This document shows, one piece after another, positions 47,477-58,400 of a DNA stretch of 64,000 nucleotides (positions are counted from its first letter, which is position 1; each line of letters opens with the position of its first letter). The stretch covers positions 23,749,775-23,813,774 of the forward strand of contig OX387605.1 of the NCBI GenBank assembly GCA_947568835.1. Reading direction: 5' to 3'. The notes under the pieces were generated by a model, which did not search any database, was not told where the DNA came from, and worked only from the letters and a program-made list of their open reading frames with translations. Both the position numbers and the translations under genes were made by a program. This DNA is from Protonemura montana. Its lineage: Eukaryota; Arthropoda; Insecta; Plecoptera; Nemouridae.

Positions 47477-50400
47477 CTACGTCCTAATCCATTTTATAAG
47501 ATGATAACCACCAATTGTAAGAGTGGCGGCAAGAGCAACTGGACCAACTACAGTCGAACCAGCCTCCGCAGCTGCACGCAATGTAGCTCCGAATGCTAAT
47601 TCAACTGCAAGTACTGCACCGCCTGCCGCGACAGCACTGACCATCACTAACTCTGCTTTGAAAGCTGCCATGCGTTCCCGGGCTGCGAACAAGAAATGCA
47701 ACAACTCAAAGATCGCTTTGCAAACACCGTGTAAACCAAAAGATGTTTCCACGATTAGCTTCTACAAATTAATTCACAGTGTATAGCACACTTACCTCGT
47801 GCCTCTTTTTCTTGCTCTTCCTCTGCTCTCATTTGTTCATCTAGTAACCTTTGTTTCTCCTTATCCGCCTTCTTATTTTTTTTCTCCAATTTCTTTCTAT
47901 CATTCTCTGCGATGAAGCCTTTTGCCAACTCGTCGCTCTCTATCTTAGATCGTTTATCAGCTTATTTTGCTTGTTTATTAAAGTAAGTGCCTCCACTTTA
48001 CTGTCTATAGCCTAAGGAGATAAACAAAGTATTACTAATGCAAATTAATCTATGTTTTAAACGGCTCAAGAGGTTACGATAATAATCGCAGGACCAAAAA
48101 TAAAACAATTTATGATCTCTGTCTGTTTAATCGTTAAATACATGAGGGTCATTCCATATCAAATCAAGATAAATAAATAAAAATGCACTGAACATTTTTA
48201 CTTCTAAAAAACTGTCAGCCAGGGAATAAATTATGTCTGCGACAAAGCATTTTTTTTTCTTTTATAATTGTATCTAGCACCGTTCATGCGCAGTAGCCAT
48301 TTTGCGCAATAAATGATATGCAAAACGTACGTTTTTGAGATAGATTTCAGCATATTGCATTGAAGTCAGAATATCACATACTTTTATCTCCCGATCGCTC
48401 CTATTTTGAGGCGTTGCCTATGCCAAAGTCTCTTCACTATATTTTGAAATTATGTCTTGTAGTTCAATAACGCGTCCCAGAAAGTTTCACATCAAACTTT
48501 GAAACTTTAAAAATTCCCGATTAAAAACTTTCTGGAGATCTTTATATAAATAGAAGGCACAATTCTGAAGTATGGTTTTTGAATTTAAACCATGAGCAAC
48601 CCTTTGAAAATTGGACCGATCTTGAAATACTAATATGAGTGAAGCTGATTTACATGCAAATTTTACGTTATTGAGATTAAATAATTTTCATCTTAAAAAC
48701 TGGTGAGAATCCCATTAGTTACATCTTCGTGAAAATAAAACTATGGTTATTTTTTTTTTCATTGGTGATTGTACATTGAGGTACATTGTCCAATTTGCAT
48801 ACATTTTGTTTATCCGTACTGATCTGAAATTTGTTCAGCTTTTCAATGGTGTTTTTAATTTTTCGTTATCTCTGACAGGTCGTTAGCTACAGCCCCCCAT
48901 GGACCCCTAGTGGAGATTTTTGGTGCATCTTGAATCCTAAGGTGCTCGGAGCGTTTAGTCTCCTTAGCGATAACGACTAATTTTAGAGGTTCATGCGGTC
49001 AAAGAAAAGATCTCTCAAAATTATTCTTGTCATTGAAATAATATAAAAATAAAGTCTCAGAAAAAGGAAAAGTGCATCTATAGATGTTGATACATAATTT
49101 TGAAAATTAAAAAGGACCCCAAAAGTACAAGCGCAAAGATTTTATGTGACAACACCATAGCTTACAGTTTTACATACCTTTTCCAATAACTCAGAATATT
49201 TCTTATCGTATTTGTCGTTCTTTCCCAGCTTGGGTATCACTTTGAATGTGTTCCAAACCTCTTCGAGAATGGGTTTCAATGCAGCATCGAGGTTTGCTTC
49301 TACAACCTCCTGAAACCTCCGTGTTTCGTCGTGCAGATACTGCTTGGCTTGCGACAATGCCACCTCGTAGCAGTCCACACGAGCTACCTACAAATACAAA
49401 TTACATTTACCATTGAAACTATATGCGTTATTTAATTGCCAATTAACCAGTGATGTATTGGTCAATACACGCAGGTGTACGCAGTTCACCCATTATTAAT
49501 TTTATTTTTGGCCGTACCCCCACTTTTAATTTTTGAGGGAACGCAGGTGAGCGCACGGGAACGCAGTATTAAATTATGATTATTTTAAATATCGTGCACT
49601 TCTTTATTTTCAAGACGAAAATATCCCAGTTAAGGGTTTCATTCCTAATAAACCACTAACTTAAAAATAAACCTACCAAGAATGCCACTGTATGCAAACG
49701 TACTAAGAGTAGGTAGGCTGGAACTATGTTGGTTTTGCGACTCACAACAAAGGGGTTAGTTAGAACCATATTACTGTTATCACTTAGGGAAGTCGGTAGC
49801 CGCTTTCGCGGCGTGGCATGGCGGTGCAAGCTCTCAGAAGCAAGCCCGCGTCAAATAATAAGAGTTCGCAGGAAAGACAAAATTACAAACAATAACCAAA
49901 AAGCCACATACCAGCCACACTAGACGAGTTAGTTCAATTCAAGATGCAGAAGAGGAAGCAAGTGGATTTGCGTTCCCTTTGGGGGCTTGCTCCTCCTAAA
50001 AAACCAAAATTTGGTTTGGGGGAAGTAGAAGACACCACTTATGTCGCATCACGCAGCAGCAAGGAGCTCAATGAGAAAAAGAGTCATTGTGGAAACTGAT
50101 GTAATCTCCTCAACGCGAAAGTACGCATGGATAGTTTGAACAAAAATTAAAACCAGTATTGGATTAAAATGATTGACTTTCTTTTACCAGATTCCCAAAT
50201 CCCCACCAAATTTAAAGACTGCAACAATGTGGGAAGGTGTAGACATGAGAGGGCGGCATTAATTTAAATTTCTTAAAATCATTACGTAATTAAAAATACA
50301 GTTCTGAGTTCTGACCATGTCATTCCTAGCCCAATTTCATCGTTAACTCGTAGATTGACTCCAAAAGAAACCTTAGAAGAAAAATTTACTTGGAGCCCGA

Positions 50401-52787
50401 AGCTATTTCCCACTCTTTCGGTGCATTCGCCTTGGGTCTCTCCCCCCCCCCCCCCCCCCGCGGCCCACCGACACAAAAAAATTGGTCATTTTTGCGTACC
50501 CCCACTAAAAATTTTACGAAAACATCACTGCAATTAACCTTTCTTGAATTTGGTGACATGGTAGATCACATTCTCCAGAAAGTATGGCAGAGATCTAAAT
50601 CAATTTTCAGTTCAACAGTAAGCTGTCAAAGAAGCAATCAGTCCTGCAAAAGATTATCATTTCATATTGTGATGTACTATTACATGACATGACTCACCTT
50701 CCAAAGGTTTTTTATTTTGGGACACTTCCCGTTTTTGTAAAATCTGAAGTAATTGCAAAAGAGTTCACACCAGCCCGCTCCCGTCAGTTGAAACTTTCCG
50801 AAATCTTCCTTTATAACAAGGTTCTCTGGTGCCAGAACGAGTGTCGCAAATTCTCTGATATGTTTCTTGAATAAGGGTTTAATATCTGAGTGAAAGAAGG
50901 TTATTTTTTATCAATTGCTCTTTTTTTCTCTACGCCAACATTAAAAACTGTACAAAGAACGCATGGAAAGTTAAAGTAGTTTTGATCCCTTTGAGTTGAC
51001 GTAACAAGTAGCTTGCCATTACCTTTGACACGCCCTTTATTTGCATCGGAGTCCACCTTTTCACCTGGGCGAGGCATCAGGAAACACTGTACTGAGCTGA
51101 AAGCTGCTTCCAAAGAAAGTTTCACTCCACCCTCTTGTGATCGTGATATCAATTCTGTGATATAAGTGTCTCCCCCTGCCGCACCGAGCGCATGGGTTTT
51201 CGGGTTCGTCCAGTCTCTAACGAGAAACTGGAGTGTCTGGAAGGGTTTATCGGAGCTTCTTTCTTGCTGCAATGCCATTTTCCCGTAGTCCAAGAAGAGA
51301 CAGAGGTTTACCTGGTCCGATCTGTCGAAAGTCTTCACGTTGAAAACGAAGATAGAGCTGAGTAGAGCGCTCAATGCGAAAATCGGCGCCTCCCCGGACA
51401 TATCGGATCTGGAGTCATCCGTGCCCTGGGTGTCCATCAGGATTATCGCTATCTGAGTGGCGGAAGGAAGGAAAAATGAGTGGAGGTTTGAGGGAAGGGG
51501 ACCAATAATTTATGAAATAAAGTTCTTTAAACAAAATAAAGTGGCTGTAAGCACCTCGAAAATAATTTGCTACCTTTCTGTGTTCTGGAGTTTCCACAAT
51601 AAATGGCTCAGACCAGATGAATATGCCCTTTGTCGCTCCGTCTCTACCAGCCTTCCAGTCAAATCCTTGAATGACGGCATCTTTATCGTCCAGCCAAGAG
51701 GTGGCGCCCTTAAAGCATGCGGATAAAAAAAGCAAATCAGCGCAGAAGTTTAGTCTCAGAAGTAGGCGCAAGGCAACAAAATATATTCATGGTACCTCTG
51801 CCTGCAGATACCGCAGAAAAAGGTCAAGCAGGAAGGACTTTCCCTGGCGCAATTTTCCGGCGACCGAGACGACTGCCACTGGCAACTCCTTGACGCTGTC
51901 TTGGTATAGGACACCGCGTAACGCTTCCTCGTGAAGCTCCAGGGAGTTGTCTTTGAGGACGCTTACCACTTGCACCGCGTGACCGCGCTGGATCACAATA
52001 AGAGGACAAGTTTGCGGATCCGTGAAGGGCCAGGAGCAGGGCTTGCTAGCCACCAGCGGGCTTCTGGGTCAAACTCATCGACATTACGAACAAAAAACTT
52101 GGTTTTGATTCCAAACTCAACCAACACTCCATTTTTGCATCCGGAGAATGAGAGAAAAAACTACAACGAGCACCGGAGCTCCACTTGCCGGCTACCAAAG
52201 CTTGGTGCCAGTGGACTTGTATTAGCATGTTGCCTTCGCAACGAGCCTACAAGCAGCTCTTATAAGATAAGCCAAATATTAGCAGCCAAATAAGATGCTT
52301 AGGCTTGAACGGAAATAGTAAATATAACTAATTTTCATGCGTATCCCGGTAATTTTTCGGAGCTTGTCTAAAATTATTGCCACTTAATACAATTAAAAAA
52401 TAAAATAAAGTAATGCCAAAACACACGCAGATACAAAATAATATTTTAAGTGCAATTTTTTACTGTAGGCCTGAGATCAAACTAGGCCCATGCCTGAAAT
52501 GCTTGTAATTTTTCACGCTCGTCTTGGCCCGAAAGAAACCCGGAGAAAGCCCGAAAAATCTTCAGCGTAAATGGGATTTCTTCGCCGTCTCAAGGTGCAT
52601 GTGTATCAATGAAACTTTTGTTTAAGAATTTCAGAAAGAGCCATATTTAAAAAAAGTACCAATAATTTGCAATATTCATAATTTGTTCTAGTATTGGCTT
52701 TCGAGCCGCTAATGAAACATAAATAATTTGAGTAATGCGTGTGCGTTTGTGTGTACTCACACTTTTGTCGTGCTGGCCGCCAGACAT
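47477..52787 (-). CDS. atl: Atlastin-type dynamin-family GTPase, 8 exons
   Basis: Membrane-anchored GTPase that fuses ER tubules. Exons on the minus strand: 52787-52761, 51987-51796, 51708-51574, 51452-51023, 50885-50698, 49387-49178, 47943-47796, 47682-47477 (1536 nt, 511 aa). The GTPase domain has Walker A (GKLRQGKS), DTQG (G3) and the FLVRDW motif with the atlastin/GBP RD pair. The linker APENLVIKEDFGKF and a three-helix-bundle region follow. The C-terminal part is unusual: a highly charged coiled coil (about 400-440) then two hydrophobic segments ending KWIRT, instead of the usual atlastin hairpin and amphipathic tail. The exon at 47943 uses a poor acceptor; a better one at 48011 gives a frame that hits TAG at 47940-47942. 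GBP is the alternative family, but the 50885-50698 exon reads as atlastin. Confidence 0.85.
49448..50530. mobile_element. hAT-family transposon, non-autonomous, with 8-bp TSD
   Basis: The 1083-bp element begins CAGTGATGT and ends ACATCACTG (perfect 9-bp terminal match). It is flanked by the identical 8-bp duplication CAATTAAC at 49440-49447 and 50531-50538. The TIR type and 8-bp duplication are diagnostic of hAT transposons. Subterminal GTACCCCCAC motifs lie at both ends. Inside, an open frame near 49944 starts MQKRKQVDLRSLWG, which looks like the N-terminus of a hAT or ZMYM6-like transposase, then stops. It lies in the atlastin intron between exons at 50698 and 49387. Confidence 0.92.
50442..50459. 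repeat. Poly-C tract inside the hAT element
   Basis: Homopolymer of about 18 C just inside the right end of the hAT element. Confidence 0.85.
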
Positions 52788-52789
52788 GT

Positions 52790-54885
52790 CCACTGCTTGA
52801 ACCAACCCGGCTAGTGACTTAGTTTAACAAAGTTTTTTTAGCTGATTTAATATTTGTTGTCAGGTTATCACTTATCAGGCATTAGTTGATATCTTTCTTA
52901 TCCAGCGCTTTATTAAAGCCTGGTTGCGAAAAGTACCAAAATCTTCAGCTTAAAGCTATTGAAAGATTAAAGGTGCCGGTCAGGGGAGGCCCACAAAATT
53001 ACCCGCTCGCGTTTTGTCATTGTCGTCCTTTTGCACAACACAGCAGGTTAACTTAGCGAATCCTGGGTACTCTCGAACTCATAGCAATTACCGCTCATCG
53101 TATCTGATCCTACTTTTTTACTTGGCTCTGACGAGAAAATTACGATAACTGCTATTTTTTAAATCTAATTGTTAAAATTATCTCGCTGCGCGAGATTCGA
53201 CGTAATTAAGATGACCCACATTCTCGCGTTTCTGTAATTGGGATTTTTTTTTCTTTTTGTTTTGACAATATACACTTACATACGATTAATACACTATCAC
53301 ACAACATTAAACACCATCACATTATATTACTAGTCTTATGTGGCTATTTCCAAAAATTCTCATGTTCAAATGTGTGTATAATTCTGACAATTCTGAGCGA
53401 GAGAAAAATTTAGTTTCCACAAAGGCATAGGCATTGATGCGTTCTAACGATAGCATGTTTAAAAAACTGCAAAATATTTAAAAAAAAACCTGTATAAGCC
53501 AAAAAGTAGCCCAAAAATATATACCACTTTTCACTTAATGCCACTGGGCCAAATATTGGCCAAATGTTAAGCAACTAGTTTTAAAAGATAGCTCAATTCA
53601 TTGTCTACAAGACTCTAGATCTAACTTTTTGAACACGTCAAGTTATCAGCTGAGATTTTAGCTTTTCCTAACTACAGGTAAACGCTTTGCGTGCTGCCAA
53701 ACGCGTGAATAAGGCTCCTGATTGCCATTACAACGCACGAGGGTATAACGACACGATTAGCCTTACTAAGCGTTGTACGGGAATTAATCCATATTACGGA
53801 TTGCTTGTACCCTAGAAACCGCCACAACTTATTAGACCGCGGCTCGACGCGTACACTTCGCTTCTTTGAACGATTTTGCGTCTTTTTGCACACATTTTGA
53901 TAAAAATAGGGGATTTAAGTTTTCAGAGAGGGTAAAGCATCCGTACTGGGATCTCACTTTTGATATAAGTTCACTTTTAGAGCAGCAAAAACATTCTTAG
54001 TCAGTGAGCATCACCTGACACCTATTACACTTGTACTAATGTCTAGACTCCAAGTTTTTTCTTTTAACATAGATGTTGAAAAGGCCCTCTCAGCCCTTTC
54101 CACCTCGGCAACACATTCGCTATCTGAAGAATTCTGGGTCCCAAACATACGACTCATGGGTCTTGTTAAGTAAGCGTTTTTAAATTGTGTTATTAATGCC
54201 TATAGACTTGAGACTTGCCGACTAGGGCAAAATGGCTCGGAGGTAAGCGAGTTAGTGGCCTAAAACACACATGTCGGGCGTGGCCCTAACAGGTGTAGAT
54301 AGGTCACTGGCGCTGTCATTTTGGGTAGTCTGGTGCTGAGCCTAGATCTGTAGAGCACGTGTGAAGCCAAGACCAAGCTAGGGTCCTCTGGCCATTTCAC
54401 TGGTCTGTCTAGACAGACCTGTGCAACCAAGTGAAGAAAAATCCCTCGTGTGCAATTGAGTTGATGAAGAACACTCTGTAAAAGTAAATGGAATTTAAAT
54501 AATTGATAATGGACCAAGCTGGTTATTGTTTTTTTGTAAACGTGTTATTATTATATTTGTTATTGTGTGTAGTGCAGAACGATTTGTCGCGCAATAAATG
54601 TATTTGGTTTAAATAAGCAGTACCTGAGTGATCTCTAGGTGACGGGTACCTCTCCAATAGCCAAGCGAGATCGAGTTACACCACACCATAACTGTGAGTA
54701 CACATCTACACCTGTCACAATATAGACACGATGCAACAGAGTTATATGTCATAATCAGATTTAATAACAATTGTTAACAAGCTGTAAACTTCAGAAATGA
54801 ATATGGAATTATCAGATTATGACTTATCAGTTATCAGTATACTAAATAATGTTTATGTCAATCCAACTAGTCAGCAAATACAGAA
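52790..54885. other. Intergenic region upstream of atlastin
   Basis: AT-rich sequence between the atlastin start and the inverted-repeat element. I see no gene or recognisable RNA. The atlastin promoter should lie near 52800-53000, but no TATA box stands out. Confidence 0.4.
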
Positions 54886-54887
54886 TA

Positions 54888-55327
54888 TTTACTAGTATTA
54901 AGAAAAACTATTTGATCTGGGTTTTTAATGCTAAGTAAAGGGCTACTAAATTTCCCGACATTTCTCAACATATACTAGTTACTTCTTCAGAGGTTTGAGC
55001 AGTCCTGACAATTTTCCGATAACAAAAGAACCACATAAAATTATAACAATTACCTAGTTCAAGCATCCTAAATGCATCTAAACAAAATAATCAGGGTCAA
55101 TAACTTAAAAACTTTTGTATTATGTATTTTCTGAAATAAGATCCCGAACAAATTGGCGTTTTTTACTAACTAATTATGTGTATGTGTTCGTGTCGGAAAA
55201 TTTTCAGGACTGCTCAAACCTCTGAAGAGGTAACTAGTATATGTTGCGAAACGTCGGGGAATTTAGTAGCCCTTTACATAGCATTAAAAACCCAGTTCAA
55301 ATAGTTTTTCTTAAAACTAGTGCTAAG
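54888..55327. mobile_element. Inverted-repeat element with hammerhead-like motifs
   Basis: Two arms of about 135 bp (54888-55024 and 55188-55327) are inverted copies, sharing AACTATTTGA..TGGGTTTTTAATGC and AACCTCTGAAGA. Each arm carries the pattern CTGAAGA ... GAAA(C/T)GTC, which matches the conserved core of a hammerhead ribozyme: 55222-55255 on + and 54957-54990 on -. Such motifs with a very short stem III are known from Penelope-like retroelements. The stem II in the + copy can pair GTAAC with GTTGC(-1). Related sequence recurs near 61810-61905. Confidence 0.65.
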
Positions 55328-55432
55328 GATAAATCAAGTAGACATGAGTCTAAAAACCATTATTTACTAGTATACTTACAAACATGGTTAGAATTAACAA
55401 TCGATACAAAAACAATGTTCTTTGCCTGAGGC

Positions 55433-58400
55433 TTATGCACGAGGTACGATGTACTTCCTTTTGACGAGTCGGCCTGTGACCTGGCCTGGCCCGACGATGA
55501 CGTAAGGCAAGACCCCAGGCCCCACCTTGGGGTTTTGCAGCAGCGAGGGTGGCAACGGGACCGCGCCCGTAGCAAGGCAGTCGACTTCCGAGAGACGCGA
55601 GGCAGGTAGCATGGTCGTCAGATACAAGGTGCGCGAGGAAACGTCAATACCACGCACCACTCCTGCAAGCGTCACAAAAGTTTGCATATCCTTCAATGCA
55701 TCTAGATTGGCATCTAAAACTTACCAATAAGAATCCAACCTTGCAAGAAAATTCACCTATTTGAGTAGTTTGTTTTGTAATTAAAACTGGCTGATGTACT
55801 GACCTTGGTAATGAAAAACAAACGTTGAGATTACAAGGTGCCCTTACGAGGACTTGAACCCCAATCTCCATCTGTCCCAGGTATTGCTTTAACCAATTGA
55901 GCTACTAGGACAAATCATTTTTTTAAAGAAATTTAGTGCAAAGGATGACAATGACAGAACTTGAAGGATTTCAAAAATGATACACCCAAGTAGCTCAATT
56001 GGTTGGAACATTGTTTCACAAACTTTTGACATCTGTGTAGTACCCCTCGATAAAAATTTAAAAAAATGCAAATGGGTCGTTTTATGTCAAATCAACACAT
56101 ACATTGTAAATCTAACCAAATTTAAACCATAAAATTGTAAGCAAAGAATGGACATAGAACGGGTAAAAAGAAGTTTTTTCTAAATTTTATATAATTTATA
56201 TGCAGCAGCCATCTGAACTTAAGCCGTTCAAAAGCTGAGAAAATTAGGATAGTTTCAGGTGACAGAAATGCACGATAATTAAGAAATTAAATTCATGGAG
56301 TTGCCCATGCAACAGTTCAATTGTAATTGCTCCCACTGTGATCAGCTATTCCTACAAATTAGTTATCTGAAATTTCCAAATGCTTTGATTGATTTCACCA
56401 TTGAAATGTTTATAAATTAAATTGCACTTGTGGGTCTGTCTACAGCCAGCCTACAACAAAACTAATTGAGAGAACATCCCTGCACAGGTAAAAACCCATG
56501 AATCGCTACCAACCCCTGAACAGAATTTTAGCAGAAACTTCAAATGCATCTGTAAGATTCTATTTCAAAATCCGATATTTACTTATTTAACATTAAATAT
56601 CAGACGAGCCTTCACGCAATATGGCAGATATCAACAAAGGTGTCTAGAACACTGTAGCAGTGTTCAAAATGCAGTCACTTTCACGGCACCGAACCACCGC
56701 CACACAATCTTCTCTTAGTCTCGGAAGAAAGCTTCTTGAATGCCAATACCAAACTGTCATCTCTGCTAATCATGGCAGGACTCACCGAAGCCAAGACAGG
56801 GGCATACTGGCGGGTTGACAAGCACCCGCGGCAACGATGCATCGTCAGGCGTCAGCACCTCTGCGTCTGGGTCAGATTTACACAGCGCCACCAGCATACC
56901 ATTCATCACGCTGAGCACATCCTTCGGTAGCAGGGTTTCGTGTAGGATACTCAGCGTCAGGCGCGACAGCGGCGTACTAGAGAATGCATTCGTTTAACAA
57001 ACAAGCCAAAAAGTTTGGTCGCAGTAATTTCTTAATTTGGTCAATGATATAACGGTTAATTCAAATCCTATAAAATCTCAAGCAGTCAGTTTCAAACTGG
57101 GTTCGAACAATGAGTTTTTGTCTACAAATATTTTGAATTCGATATTTACATCTGAAATATGTCAGCTGTCAGAATTAATTGATTTGTCTGCATTGCAATT
57201 CCATTTCTGATGTTTACCTGATGGTGAGAGATGGGGGTAGGTAAACGAGCTAGCGACACAGCTTAGACAGTTCAACAACCCTAAGTTTCGAGTCCACTTT
57301 CACGCAATGAAATACTGTCCTTCAGGGGTTTAAAACTGATATCATCAGCAATATTCTAACAGATAAATCACAGACTAATTATCGATTTAATTAAACAAAC
57401 AAGTTAATAGTTGCTGTAAAGAGCTTTTTTTTTTTACTTTTTAATTTTTCATGAAATACTTTACAAGACATTCAAAATATTATCGTTAATGAATGATTCC
57501 ATCACTAATTTTCTTTTATGATCTAGAAGTAGTTTTTGCAAAACTTCACAGAAGTTAAAGGCAAATGGCACAACTTATTAACTTAGCATACCTGTAAGGA
57601 ATGAGGTCGCTCAAGTATTGCTTCGTTTTCCCCAGCATTTGGTGGAAGAACGCAAGCTGCATGTAATTCCGCGCTACGGCCGCTTGCAGCCCCCTGAAAC
57701 AGTGAAGCACTTTGTTAACGCAGACGTGGAAATCCACCAAGTACTGGTTTATCAGCTGCACATCAAAAAACGAATAGTCCGTTAACAACAATGAACAGCA
57801 ATTGACTGGCTAAGGTTAAGAAATACAAAGTTAACAGATGATCAGCTTTTTAACAGAGTTTTTGCAAGGAATACAGGAAATTGGCTCTACCTTACCCAAA
57901 AAAAAATTATTCATGGCCTAGGCAGAAACAAAAAAAAATCTGACATGGTTTACGGACATGGCAAACTTGCCGTTCCATATCAAATGACAACACTAAAAAT
58001 CGAGCCAAGGGAAACTGTTAATTTCTGCAAAAGTTATGTTGTTGTAAATAAACCTGGAAAACACTGGAGAGAAAATCATGCTCCTACATGCAGCACAAAA
58101 AGTCAAACAGCGACTTCTTTGAGCCCCCCAACAATATGACCAAGGACAACAACAAATTGTATTTCCTAAGTGGTGAGATCTAGGTCTCCTAAAACTTCAT
58201 CAAATTCTGAGATGGCGAGTGTTTTGAGTGTGATAATCTAATATGGAATGACTCAAACACGTTAAACCATTTCCGAGTAATAAGTACGGGAAAGAAACAA
58301 AGACGCAACACAGCCTCGGGGCTGGTTGAAACGGACCAGGTTGATTGTCCGTGAGTCTCGGCCAGCGATTGCAGTTGGAAGAGCTTGAAGTCGAGCCGAG

